Assembly: GCF_015355755.1 (NCBI RefSeq)
Contig: NZ_JACVEE010000002.1
Location: 558,001 to 622,000 of the forward strand
DNA length: 64,000 nt
Reading direction: 5' to 3'
Source of the DNA: Nocardia sp. XZ_19_385
Lineage (GTDB): Bacteria > Actinomycetota > Actinomycetes > Mycobacteriales > Mycobacteriaceae
The notes below the pieces were generated by a model, which searched no databases, was not told the origin of the DNA, and saw only the letters and a program-made list of their open reading frames with translations. Each line of letters opens with the position of its first letter. Positions within the stretch are counted from its first letter, which is position 1. Positions 33,430 to 42,759 of the stretch are shown here, one piece after another. The position numbers were made by a program, and so were the translations under genes.

Positions 33430-35484
33430 ATGCGGATGCCGTTCGAATCGCTGTATCGACATGGGTTCGCGCGGGTCGCGGTGGCGGTGCCGCGGCTGCG
33501 GGTCGCGGATCCGGCCTACAACGTCGAGCAGACGCTGGAGCTGGCCCGGCAGGCCGCCGATCAGGGTGCGGTGCTGACGGTGTTTCCCGAGCTGGGGCTG
33601 TCCAGCTACACCGCCGATGACCTGTTCCATCAGGACGCCCTCGACGACGCGGTGGAGCTGGCGCTCGACCGCCTGGTCCGGGCGAGCATGGACATCGACA
33701 CGGTGCTGGTGGTCGGGGCTCCGGTGCGCAGCCAGGGGCGGCTGTTCAACTGCGCGATCGCGGTGAGCAAGGGGCGGGTGCTCGGTGCCGCGCCGAAGAG
33801 CTATCTGCCGAATTATCGGGAGTTCTACGAGAAGCGCCAGTTCGCCGCCGCACGTGAGTCTTTGAGCGGTGAGATCGTCATCGACGGGCAGCGGGTGCCG
33901 TTCGGGTCCGACCTGTTGTTCACCGCGACGAACCTGGAGGGGTTCACCTTTCATCTGGAGGTGTGCGAGGACGGGTGGGTTCCCTTGCCACCCAGTGGTT
34001 ATGCCGCGCTGGCCGGTGCGAGCGTCTTGGTGAACCTGTCGGCCAGCAATATCGTGATCGGGAAGGCCGACTATCGCCGGGCGCTGTGCACGTCACATTC
34101 CGCGCGTTATCTCGCCGCCTATCTGTATTCAGCTGCGGGACATGGTGAGTCGACCACCGACCTGGCCTGGGACGGTCAGGCCCTGATCTGCGAGAACGGT
34201 GACCTACTCGCCGAGGGCGAGCGCTTCGCCGACCAGCCGCAACTGGTGCTGGCCGACCTCGACCTGCAACGACTGGCCGCGGACCGGTTGCGCACCACCA
34301 GCTTCGCCGACAACGTGCACGACCACCGCGAACGCTTGATGACGATGCGCTGGGTCGAAGTAGGGCTGCCGATTCCGGCCACGGCGGTTCCCCTGAAACG
34401 CGAAATCCCGCGCTTCCCTTATGTTCCCAGCGATCCGGCCGCGCTGAACGAACGGTGCGCCGAGGTGCATCACATCCAGGTCGAGGGTTTGAGCACCCGG
34501 ATGCGGGCGACCGGCATCGAGCGCTTGGTGATCGGCGTTTCCGGCGGCCTCGACTCCACCCAGGCCTTGATCGTGGCGGCCAAGACGATGGACAAACTCG
34601 GGCTGCCTCGCGAAAACGTGCTCGCCTACACGATGCCCGGATTCGGGACCAGCACCCGAACCCGCACCGACGCACACCGATTGATGGACGCTCTGGGCGT
34701 GACCGCCACGGAGATCGACATCAAGCCGTCGGCAACCCAGATGTTGCGCGATCTGAATCATCCTGCTGCCGAGGGTGTTCCGCAGTACGACGTCACCTAC
34801 GAGAACGTGCAGGCGGGCGAGCGCACCTCGCATCTGTTCCGCCTGGCCAACCAGCACAACGCCTTGGTCGTCGGCACCGGCGACCTCAGCGAACTCGCTT
34901 TGGGCTGGTGCACTTTCGGCGTCGGCGATCACATGGCGCACTACAGCGTGAACGCCTCGGTTCCGAAAACCCTGATCAAATACCTGATCGCCTGGGCCAC
35001 CGACACCGAGCAGTTCGGCCCGGAGGCGGGCGAGGTCCTGACATCCATTCTGCAGACCGAGATCTCCCCGGAACTCGTCCCGAACGGCGACGACAGCAAG
35101 CCCGGTCAAAGCTCCGAAGCCACCGTCGGCCCCTACGAACTCCAGGACTTCCACCTCTACCACCTGCTGCGTTTCGGCGACCGTCCCAGCCGCATCGCCT
35201 ATCTGGCCCAGCACGCCTGGTCCGACGCCGCCCGCGGCAGCTGGCCCGCCCTGATCCCGCAAGACCAGCGCAACACCTACGACCTGCCGACAATCAAGGG
35301 CTGGCTGGCCGAGTTCCTGCGCCGTTTCATCCAAACCAGCCAGTTCAAGCGTTCGACCCTGCCGAATGCCCCGAAAGTCGGCTCCGGCGGGTCGCTTTCA
35401 CCACGCGGCGATTGGCGCGCGCCCAGCGACGCCTCCGCCGCGGCCTGGCTGGACGAACTCGCCCGCAACGTCCCCGACGCCTGA
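33430..35484 (+). CDS. nadE: Glutamine-dependent NAD+ synthetase
   Basis: Makes NAD+ from deamido-NAD+, ATP and glutamine; 684 aa. The N-terminal nitrilase-type glutaminase has the triad Glu54 ([10 protein letters not shown]), Lys123 ([14 protein letters not shown]) and Cys179 (LEVCEDGW). The C-terminal synthetase has the P-loop [14 protein letters not shown] and [16 protein letters not shown]. The ATG at 33430 has AGGAGG 7 bases upstream. Starting two codons later (33436) would give triad numbering almost identical to M. tuberculosis NadE, so that start is also possible. The end of the gene overlaps 87 bp of the antisense gtrA-like gene. Confidence 0.95.
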   Translation: MRMPFESLYRHGFARVAVAVPRLRVADPAYNVEQTLELARQAADQGAVLTVFPELGLSSYTADDLFHQDALDDAVELALDRLVRASMDIDTVLVVGAPVRSQGRLFNCAIAVSKGRVLGAAPKSYLPNYREFYEKRQFAAARESLSGEIVIDGQRVPFGSDLLFTATNLEGFTFHLEVCEDGWVPLPPSGYAALAGASVLVNLSASNIVIGKADYRRALCTSHSARYLAAYLYSAAGHGESTTDLAWDGQALICENGDLLAEGERFADQPQLVLADLDLQRLAADRLRTTSFADNVHDHRERLMTMRWVEVGLPIPATAVPLKREIPRFPYVPSDPAALNERCAEVHHIQVEGLSTRMRATGIERLVIGVSGGLDSTQALIVAAKTMDKLGLPRENVLAYTMPGFGTSTRTRTDAHRLMDALGVTATEIDIKPSATQMLRDLNHPAAEGVPQYDVTYENVQAGERTSHLFRLANQHNALVVGTGDLSELALGWCTFGVGDHMAHYSVNASVPKTLIKYLIAWATDTEQFGPEAGEVLTSILQTEISPELVPNGDDSKPGQSSEATVGPYELQDFHLYHLLRFGDRPSRIAYLAQHAWSDAARGSWPALIPQDQRNTYDLPTIKGWLAEFLRRFIQTSQFKRSTLPNAPKVGSGGSLSPRGDWRAPSDASAAAWLDELARNVPDA

Positions 35485-35892
35485 CGCTCGGAAGACCCAG
35501 CAGCGCAGCGAGAGGAAGCGCAGGCCGCCCACCACGCCGGAGACGATCAGGACCGCGGCGGCCTCACCAGGACCGCTCAGCCCGGGCGCGGTGATCTGGA
35601 GCAGCGCGAGCGTGCTCGAGGTGGCGGCGAGCGCGACGAGGGCGGTACCGCCGCCCTTGAGCTGCGCAGTGACCCAGTTGATGCGGGATCGGAAGGTGAG
35701 GCGGCGGTGCAGCTCGTTGGCGAGCGCGGTGCTGAGGACCGAACCCGCGAGGTTCGCTACCTGAGTTCCGTTGCCGTGCAACGCCAGGAACGGCAGCAGG
35801 TAGGCGAGATTGCTGAAGCCGCCGACCGCCGCGAAGCGGATCAGCTGGGCCAGGGCATGTTCGCCGCGTACGTATTTCGCCGCTCCGGTCAT
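35398..35892 (-). CDS. GtrA-family membrane protein
   Basis: A 164-aa protein with four predicted transmembrane segments ([20 protein letters not shown] and three more), typical of GtrA/DPMS-flippase-like proteins that move polyprenyl-linked sugars across the membrane. GtrA-family marks are the [10 protein letters not shown] start and [10 protein letters not shown]. The C-terminal ~28 residues (Gly/Arg-rich) are encoded antisense to the 3' end of nadE, an 87-bp overlap. The start overlaps the SDR stop (ATGA), so it is coupled to that gene. The substrate is unknown. Confidence 0.75.
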   Translation of the reverse strand: MTGAAKYVRGEHALAQLIRFAAVGGFSNLAYLLPFLALHGNGTQVANLAGSVLSTALANELHRRLTFRSRINWVTAQLKGGGTALVALAATSSTLALLQITAPGLSGPGEAAAVLIVSGVVGGLRFLSLRCWVFRASGVGDVAGEFVQPGRGGGVAGRAPIAAW

Positions 35893-36854
35893 GCGTGCGC
35901 GGTCTTTCCACCGTCGATGACGAGCTGGGCTCCGGTGAGATACGGATGCTCCGGTGAAGCGAGAGTCAGTGCGAAGGCGGCGATTTCGTCGGCCGTGGCG
36001 AGCCGGCCGAGTCCGGGCACGTTCGATTTCGCCCACTGTTTCATCAGCGCCTGGTAGGCGTCGTCGGGCAAGGATTCCATGCCCGCGGCCCGGCGCACCA
36101 GTTCGGTATCGGTGGTGCCGGGCACGAGGGTGTTGACGCGGATCCCGTCGGCCGCGTAGTCCAGGGCCGCGGACTGCACCAGTCCGACCAGCCCGCGTTT
36201 GGCGGCGGTGTAGGCGGCGCGTCCGGCGTCGGTGGCGAGCGCGTTGCTCGACGAGGTGACGACGATGGTGCCGCCACCGGACCGGATCAGGTGCGGTACT
36301 TGGTATTTCATCGACAGGAAGGCGCCGCGCAGATTCGTGCCGATGACGCGATCGAACTCGTCGGCGCTGTACTCGTGCAGCTTCTTCTGGATGGTGATGC
36401 CCGCGTTGTTGAAGGCGACGTGCAGCCCGCCGTAGCGCTGAACCGTCGCCTCGACGAAATCCCGGACCTCGTTCTCGACCAGCACGTCGGCGCGAATGTA
36501 GGTGGCTTCACCGCCCGCGGCGCGGATCTCGCGTTCCACCGCCTGCCCGCGCTCGGCACGTCTGCCGCAGAACGCGACCCGGGCGCCCTCGGCGGCGAAC
36601 TGCCGGGCCGCGGCCGCTCCGATGCCGGAGGTGCCGCCGGTGATCAGGACCACCTTGTCGGTGAAGCGGCGCATCCCGCCGTGCTGTGCGGGTGGCGGGT
36701 TCGAGTCGGCGCCGAGGGCGATCCCGCCGGCCAGACCGACGGCGGTGCCGGCCGCGAGTCCGGCGGCGGTCATGCCGAAAAGCTTGCGCCGGTTCGGCTT
36801 CGGCGCGGTATCGGCGGTTGCTGGGGCGTCGGGGCTGTCGATCGCATCGGTCAT
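35889..36854 (-). CDS. Short-chain dehydrogenase/reductase with an N-terminal Tat-like leader
   Basis: A 321-aa classical SDR. Residues ~20-50 carry a twin-arginine-like signal, NRRKLFGMTAAGLAAGTAVG, before the Rossmann domain starts at about residue 65 with ITGGTSGIGAAAAR. The cofactor/active-site elements are FNNAGITIQ, VVTSSSNA and the catalytic Y-x3-K (AAYTAAKRG). The C-terminus (YLTGAQLVIDGGKTA) is typical. If the leader works, a cofactor-loaded enzyme is exported by Tat. The ATG at 36854 is chosen over the longer frame. Coupled to the downstream GtrA gene. The substrate is unknown. An SDR gene also sits beside groEL2 in M. tuberculosis. Confidence 0.85.
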   Translation of the reverse strand: MTDAIDSPDAPATADTAPKPNRRKLFGMTAAGLAAGTAVGLAGGIALGADSNPPPAQHGGMRRFTDKVVLITGGTSGIGAAAARQFAAEGARVAFCGRRAERGQAVEREIRAAGGEATYIRADVLVENEVRDFVEATVQRYGGLHVAFNNAGITIQKKLHEYSADEFDRVIGTNLRGAFLSMKYQVPHLIRSGGGTIVVTSSSNALATDAGRAAYTAAKRGLVGLVQSAALDYAADGIRVNTLVPGTTDTELVRRAAGMESLPDDAYQALMKQWAKSNVPGLGRLATADEIAAFALTLASPEHPYLTGAQLVIDGGKTAHA

Positions 36855-36982
36855 GTCTCGACTCTGGCCGTTCGGCGCGAAGATCGAATCCGCCCGGCGG
36901 GCTCGGATCGCGGCCCCGAGACGGAGTCGTCTCCTCCCTCGGTAGGAGCTGACGAGCCGTGGCGGGCGGGCATTATGGGTAC

Positions 36983-38145
36983 GTGGTGGAGTCGAGCGGA
37001 GTAGGCCGCGGCGTGGAGTGGCTGCTGGACGTCCGGTCACTGCCGGTCCGCATGGCCGGACTGGTGGCGGTCGGGGCAGGTTGCATGCTGCTGCTCGTCG
37101 ACGGACCAACCGCCTTCGACTGGGCCATCGCGACGCTGTCGATACTGGCCACCGCCGGTGGCGTGCGCTGGCCGCTAGCCACGGCGCTCACCACCACCGC
37201 GCTCCTGCTGATCGGCTTCGAGTTCGGCCACGCCGGACCGGCCGTCGCCAAGGTCGCGGCCGCCATCGCACTCACCGAACTCGCTGCCCGCCAAGGTGGT
37301 TGGCGGCCGATCCTGGGCGCGGCCGCGCTCGCGGGCGCCTACCTGGCGCATCCGGCCACCGGCGGCGTGGCGGCCACGGGCTACCGGGCCGCCGTCATGG
37401 CGGCGGCGCCGCTGCTCCTCGGTGTGCTGCTGCGGGCGGCCCGCCAGAACGCGGAGCGAGCCCGCCGCGAGGCACTCGAGCTCGAGCAGCGCCGGGAGTC
37501 GGACATCGCAGCCGCCCGCGCGGTCGAACGCACCGCGATCGCCCGCGAACTGCACGACCTGATCGCCCACCACGTGTCCTCCACCGTGCTGCGGGTCGGC
37601 GTGGCCCGGCACGCGGTGCCCGATGCCCCGCCCGCGTTGCTCGAGGTCCTCGACGACATCCACGCCAGCGGCAAGGCCACCCTCGTGGACCTGCGCAAAC
37701 TGGTGACGATCCTGCGCGATCCACAAGCCACCGGTGAATCCTTCATCGCACCGGCGGATCTGCCGGACGCCATCGCCACGGCGGTCGACCGGACCCAACG
37801 GCTGGGGCTGCGGATCGAAACCCGGATTGGTGGAGACATCACCGATGTGGACGCCACGGTGGGCCTGACCCTGCTGCGGCTGACCCAGGAGGGCCTGGCC
37901 AACGCCCTCAAACACGCGGGCACCGGTGTCGACGCGCGGCTGGAGATCTCGAAGGGCGAGCGCGCGGTCGAATTCCTGTTGTCCGACAACGGCTCCGGGC
38001 CCGCACCCGCCGAGAACGGCTCGCGCGGTGTGGGTCTGATCGGGCTACACGAGCGGGTCGCGCTGCTCGGCGGCACGTTCTCGGCCGGTGCCACCGGCAG
38101 CGGCTGGCGGCTGGCCGCCCACCTGCCCACCGCGGCGGCCGCCTC

Positions 38146-38149
<4 letters not shown>
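36983..38149 (+). CDS. NarL-type sensor histidine kinase
   Basis: A membrane sensor kinase, about 388 aa. The N-terminal half has five or six transmembrane helices without an obvious extracellular domain (from RMAGLVAVGAGCMLLLVD to MAAAPLLLGVLL). A short coiled region (ARREALELEQRRESDIA) precedes the HisKA_3 dimerisation domain with the phospho-accepting His in AIARELHDLIAHHVSS. The ATPase follows with LTQEGLANALKHAG, DNGSG and GVGLIGLHERVALLGG. The GTG at 36983 is proposed; GTG at 36959 or 36986 are alternatives. It overlaps the response regulator gene by four bases. The signal is unknown. Confidence 0.85.
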
Positions 38150-38811
<662 letters not shown>

Positions 38812-38816
38812 AAACC

Positions 38817-39542
38817 TCAGTCCTGTGCGGGCTTCTGGGTCATATACACCGAAAGAAGTTCCTGCAGATGGGCTTCGGACTTGGCCTTATCCACGCCGAG
38901 GCCGGTAAGCAGACCCGACCCGTTTTCCTGCTCGAGCAATGCGAGCAGCAGGTGCTCGGTGCCTATGTAGTTGTGGCCCAGGCGAAGTGCCTCGCGGAAG
39001 GTGAGTTCGAGGACCTTCCTCGCTTCGGCGTCGAAGGGGACCATCGGGGGCACTTCGCCCGCCGCGGCCGGCAGCGAGGCAAAGACGGCTTCGCTGACCG
39101 CTTCCAGGCTCACACCATTGGCGATGATTTCCTGCGCGCCGAGACCTTCCGCCTCGGAAATCAAGCCCAGGACCAGGTGACCGGTGGTGATTTGCGGGTT
39201 GCCCGCGGTGCGGGCCGCCTCCTGAGCCGCGACGACGATCTGGCGCGCGCGGGGGGTGAATTTGGCGAACCCGGCGTTCGGGTCCATATCGGCGCCTCCG
39301 GGATCTTTTGGCACGAAACGCTTTTGGGCCGCCTGCTTGGTGACGCCCATGCTGGTGCCGATATCGGTCCAGGAAGCGCCGGAGCGGCGAGCCTGGTCGA
39401 CGAAGTGGCCGATCAGATGGTCGGCCAGCTCGCCGAGGTAGTCGGCGGCCACCACGGCATCGGAGAGCTGGTCCAGGGCGTTGTCGGGGCGGGCTTTCTT
39501 GATCCCGGAGATGAGGTCGTCGAGACGAAAGGAAGAAGTCAT
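38817..39542 (-). CDS. Clp N-terminal-domain protein with helix-turn-helix N-terminus
   Basis: A 241-aa protein. The N-terminal ~80 residues contain a helix-turn-helix-like unit, GASWTDIGTSMGVTKQAAQKRF. The rest is a double Clp-N domain as in ClpA/ClpC: FTPRARQIVVAAQEAARTAG, ITTGHLVLGLISE, then VLELTFREALRLGHNYIGTEHLLLALL. There is no ATPase. It may bind protein substrates or ClpC adaptors and may bind DNA; either role is inferred. The ATG sits 3 bp from an intricate palindromic operator with no Shine-Dalgarno sequence, suggesting a leaderless, autoregulated gene. Confidence 0.85.
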   Translation of the reverse strand: MTSSFRLDDLISGIKKARPDNALDQLSDAVVAADYLGELADHLIGHFVDQARRSGASWTDIGTSMGVTKQAAQKRFVPKDPGGADMDPNAGFAKFTPRARQIVVAAQEAARTAGNPQITTGHLVLGLISEAEGLGAQEIIANGVSLEAVSEAVFASLPAAAGEVPPMVPFDAEARKVLELTFREALRLGHNYIGTEHLLLALLEQENGSGLLTGLGVDKAKSEAHLQELLSVYMTQKPAQD

Positions 39543-39545
39543 GCC

Positions 39546-39591
39546 GTCAACGATAGGTTGACGATTCGGAAATCGTCAACCGTTAGTTGAC
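39546..39591 (-). promoter_or_regulatory. Double palindromic operator and leaderless promoter of the Clp-N gene
   Basis: GTCAAC-N5-GTTGAC occurs twice, at 39546-39562 and 39575-39591, 29 bp apart. The inner halves form a further 26-bp palindrome (39556-39581, 11-bp arms). On the minus strand the same bases give TTGACG, then 18 bp, then TATCGT, 7 bp before the ATG. This is a good sigma-70-type promoter with transcription starting at or next to the start codon. Confidence 0.6.
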
Positions 39592-39604
39592 GACCGCGCG
39601 CCAG

Positions 39605-40492
39605 TTATCGGCTCGCGCGCCCGAAATAGGCCAACTTCTCGGGATTGACGATCAGCCGCAGCGCAGTCACCTCGTTGGCGGAGGTCTCGATTCCGATGAC
39701 CACCACCGGATTCCGCTCCACCCTGGCAACCACCGCGAGCTCGCCATTGACCTCTTCGAGCGAGATCTCCATTCCGGGCACCTCCCAGCGGAGCAGGCCC
39801 AGCAGGTAGCGCGCGACATTCTGCGCACCTTCCACCGGCCGCCGGACCGCGGTTACCGTGCCGCCGCCGTCCGCCGTCGCGATGACGTCGGCGGCCAGCA
39901 GCGCTTGCAGCTGCTCGACATCACCGGTCCGCGCCGACTTCAGGAAGCGCTCGACCAGCTCGCGCGACTGTTCGGCGGATATCTCGAAGCGCGCCTTGCC
40001 TTCTCGCACCCGCTGACTCGCCCGCCGATAGGTCTGCTGGGAACTGGACTCGGACACCGCGAGCATGTCCGCGATCTCCCGATGCGCGTACCCGAATCCT
40101 TCACGCAGCACGAACACCGCCCGCTCCACCGGATTCAACCGCTCCAGCGTGGTCAGCAAGGCGAGCGAGATCTGTTCCCGCTCTTCGGCGGATTCCAGCG
40201 GCCCGAGTTCGCCGCCGGACGTCGGCACGGGTTCGGGCAACCATGGGCCGACGTAGACCTCGCGGCGGGCCCGGGCCGAAACCAGCCAGCTACGGCAGAG
40301 ATTCACGACGGCGGTGGTCAGCCAGGCCTCGGCGGAGCGAATTGTGCTGCGGGCGGTGCCATCCCAGCGCAGGTTGGCCTCCTGCACCGCGTCCTCGGCC
40401 GCGCTCGCGGAGCCGAGCATCCGGTAGGCGAGCGCGAACAAGCGCGGGCGATGTGCCTGGAACTCGTGCAGCCCAGAGGATTCCACCGCCAC
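39605..40492 (-). CDS. ECF41-family RNA polymerase sigma factor (SigJ-like)
   Basis: A 295-aa extracytoplasmic-function sigma factor. Sigma region 2 (LFALAYRMLGSASAAEDAVQ) and region 4 (LNPVERAVFVLREGFGYAHREIADMLAVSESSSQQ) are followed by a SnoaL-like C-terminal domain that regulates activity in place of an anti-sigma factor. The ECF41 signature motifs are visible: WLPEP in the linker, DGGG in the C-terminal domain and NPEKL near the end (family NPDKL). The start is a GTG at 40492 with another GTG two codons on. It lies 42 bp downstream of pssA, possibly cotranscribed. The target promoters are unknown. Confidence 0.9.
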   Translation of the reverse strand: MAVESSGLHEFQAHRPRLFALAYRMLGSASAAEDAVQEANLRWDGTARSTIRSAEAWLTTAVVNLCRSWLVSARARREVYVGPWLPEPVPTSGGELGPLESAEEREQISLALLTTLERLNPVERAVFVLREGFGYAHREIADMLAVSESSSQQTYRRASQRVREGKARFEISAEQSRELVERFLKSARTGDVEQLQALLAADVIATADGGGTVTAVRRPVEGAQNVARYLLGLLRWEVPGMEISLEEVNGELAVVARVERNPVVVIGIETSANEVTALRLIVNPEKLAYFGRASR

Positions 40493-40534
40493 CTTCTTCC
40501 GCTCGTCCCCGGATGCGGCTCTACTGCCGCCTGC

Positions 40535-41467
40535 TCAGCGGTTGACGTCGTCGGACTGCGGGCGTTTCGCGCCGGGACGGCGCAACCGCAGCCGCGCGCT
40601 GGAACCCCGGATCGCGGGGCGGCGCAAGGCCGGTCGCCGCCGCTGCGCCCGGCGCTGCGCGCGCCGTTCGGCCGGCTTGTGCTCCCAGGTTTCCGGCCGC
40701 GCCGCCACCCAGCGCTGGGAATGCCAGGCGAAGGGAATGTGGCACAGGTACAGCGCCACCAGGATCAGCAGCAGCACGATCGGATACGTCACCAGCAGCG
40801 CCGCGGCGACCGCGACCAGCACCAGCAACCCGGCGGCGGCCTGCGGAGCCACCGACACCGACTTCATGGCCAGCGTCGGAATCGTGCTGACCGCCAGCGC
40901 CGCGGCGAACACCGTCCAGACCGCGACCGGCCAGAATCCGACCCACCACGGGTCATCGAACTGCACGTACAACGCGATCGGCACCAGCGCGATCAACGCG
41001 GCGGCGGGCGCGGGCACGCCGACGAAGTACTCCCGCGACCATTCCGGCCGGGTGTCGTCGTCGAGCAGCGTGTTGAACCGGGCCAGGCGCAGCACCAGGC
41101 TCACCGCGTAGAGCAGCGCGACGATCCAGCCGGCGCTGCTCTCGTCGAGCAGCGTGATGTAGAGGACCAGGGCCGGCGCCACACCGAAGGAGATGGCGTC
41201 GGAGAGCGAGTCCAGCTCCGCGCCGATCTTGGTGGTGGCGTCCAGCATGCGGGCCAGCCGCCCGTCCAGGGTGTCCAGCACGGCCGCCGCACCGATCATG
41301 GCCAGCGAGATGTCGAGCCGCCCGTCCAGGGCGAACTTCACCGCCGACAGCCCGGCGCACAGCGCCAGAATCGTGACGACGCTCGGCAACAAGCGGATAG
41401 ACCGTCGCCGCTGCTGCTTGGGTGCCGGGGTGGAGCGCTGCGAAGGGGACAGGGCGGCCTCCATCAT
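40535..41467 (-). CDS. pssA: CDP-diacylglycerol-serine O-phosphatidyltransferase
   Basis: Makes phosphatidylserine from CDP-diacylglycerol and serine; 310 aa, membrane. The CDP-alcohol phosphotransferase motif D-G-x2-A-R-x8-G-x3-D-x3-D is fully present (DGRLARMLD through GAELDSLSD). It has about eight transmembrane helices. The C-terminal ~45 residues are unusually rich in arginine ([18 protein letters not shown]), a basic tail probably facing the cytoplasm. The start overlaps the psd stop (ATGA), so psd and pssA form an operon, as in mycobacteria. Confidence 0.93.
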   Translation of the reverse strand: MMEAALSPSQRSTPAPKQQRRRSIRLLPSVVTILALCAGLSAVKFALDGRLDISLAMIGAAAVLDTLDGRLARMLDATTKIGAELDSLSDAISFGVAPALVLYITLLDESSAGWIVALLYAVSLVLRLARFNTLLDDDTRPEWSREYFVGVPAPAAALIALVPIALYVQFDDPWWVGFWPVAVWTVFAAALAVSTIPTLAMKSVSVAPQAAAGLLVLVAVAAALLVTYPIVLLLILVALYLCHIPFAWHSQRWVAARPETWEHKPAERRAQRRAQRRRPALRRPAIRGSSARLRLRRPGAKRPQSDDVNR

Positions 41468-42183
41468 GAACCGGCCAGCACGGCCAGGACGGTTTCGCCC
41501 CCGATCGTGCGCTGCCCGGGCTGGACCAGTAATTCGGTGCCGGCCGGGAAGTAGGTGTCGACCCGGGATCCGAAGCGGATCAGGCCATAGGTGTCACCGA
41601 TGGTGAGCGCGTCACCCTTCTGGGCGTCGCAGACGATGCGGCGGGCCAGCAGTCCGGCGATCTGCACCACGACCAGCTGCTGCCCGGCCGGGGTGTCCAG
41701 GACCATGCTGTTGCGTTCGTTGACCGCACTCGCGTCGGCCAGATCGGCCGACTTGAACTGACCGGGCTGGTGCAGCACCTCACGCACGGTGCCGGAGACC
41801 GGCACCCGCTGGACGTGCACGTCGAGCACGGACAGGAAGATGCTGACCCGCGGCACCGGCTGGTCGCCCAAGCCCAGTTCGGCGGGTGGAACAGCGGTAT
41901 CGACCAGGGCGATTTCACCGTCGGCCGGTGCGACGACGACGCCGGGGCGGTTCGGCGGCACCCGGTGTGGATGACGGAAGAAGCCGGCGATCGCGGCCGC
42001 GCTCAGCAGCCCCGTCCGGCGGACCCACTTGCGTTTACCGCCGAGCACCGCGACCGCGAGCGGAACGGCGACGAACGGCAGCCCGGCGGGATGCAGCGGG
42101 GGAATTGCGGACCGAACCAGGTCGACCACATGGCCGACGGCAGTGGTATCGGGCGTGCCGGGCGGGGTAGGACGGCGTGCCAC
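41464..42183 (-). CDS. psd: Phosphatidylserine decarboxylase proenzyme
   Basis: Decarboxylates phosphatidylserine to phosphatidylethanolamine; 239 aa, the short bacterial type. Key features are [39 protein letters not shown], and the self-cleavage motif at [14 protein letters not shown], where the Ser of FGS becomes the pyruvoyl group. Two hydrophobic segments near the N-terminus associate it with the membrane. A GTG start at 42183 follows AGGAG. The stop overlaps the pssA start, so the product of the second gene (PS) is the substrate of this enzyme. Confidence 0.95.
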   Translation of the reverse strand: MARRPTPPGTPDTTAVGHVVDLVRSAIPPLHPAGLPFVAVPLAVAVLGGKRKWVRRTGLLSAAAIAGFFRHPHRVPPNRPGVVVAPADGEIALVDTAVPPAELGLGDQPVPRVSIFLSVLDVHVQRVPVSGTVREVLHQPGQFKSADLADASAVNERNSMVLDTPAGQQLVVVQIAGLLARRIVCDAQKGDALTIGDTYGLIRFGSRVDTYFPAGTELLVQPGQRTIGGETVLAVLAGS

Positions 42184-42300
42184 AGGCTCCTCTTTCGTGC
42201 TCGGTGCAGAAGGTTGCGCCCCTCAACGATAGGGCCAGCGCAAGCGATCACACCTTACGTGAACGGAGCCTGTGGCACGCGGCCACGGCGTAGACCGTTG

Positions 42301-42573
42301 TCAGTGCACCGATCGGCGACCGGTTACCAGCTTCACCAGGAACAGCAGGATTGCCGCACCGGCAAGGCAGGTCAGGAAGCTGAAGATGAGGCCGCCGCCT
42401 TCGACGTCCACGCCGAACAACTTCAGCAAGAAGCCGCCGAGCAGGCCGCCGATGATACCAACGACGATGTTGAGGACGATGCCCTGCTGGGCGTCCGTCC
42501 CCATGAACTTGCTTGCGATCCATCCGGCAAGACCGCCGATGATGATCCATCCGATAATCCCGAGACCCAGCAT
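42301..42573 (-). CDS. GlsB/YeaQ/YmgE-family stress-response membrane protein
   Basis: A 90-aa protein with three transmembrane helices rich in glycine: GIIGWIIIGGLAGWIASKFM, IVLNIVVGIIGGLLGGFLL, and the C-terminal LIFSFLTCLAGAAILLFLV. This is the Transglyc_assoc family pattern. Members are often stress- or stationary-phase-induced; the molecular role is unknown. The ATG at 42573 is preferred over the longer frame, which extends into non-family sequence. Confidence 0.88.
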   Translation of the reverse strand: MLGLGIIGWIIIGGLAGWIASKFMGTDAQQGIVLNIVVGIIGGLLGGFLLKLFGVDVEGGGLIFSFLTCLAGAAILLFLVKLVTGRRSVH

Positions 42574-42759
42574 GGAAACCTCGCATCCACTAGTTAGGGA
42601 ACGCACGCCCGTACCAAAAGGCGTGCTCAAGTCGGTATACCCGGCAAAAGTGGAAATACGCGCTTCCGCCACGCCGGTTCCGGGCTAATATGAGGGGGCC
42701 TCATGTCTGCACAGAGGCAAATTGATGATGAGGCAGCGCCAGGTACTTAGGAGACGCAT
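42574..42759. other. Divergent intergenic region, GlsB-like / KAS III
   Basis: 186 bp that should carry both promoters. The sequence around 42600-42650 has a partly self-complementary ACGCC...GGCGT element. No further site was recognised. An AGGAG at 42748-42752 is the ribosome-binding site of the KAS III gene. Confidence 0.4.
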
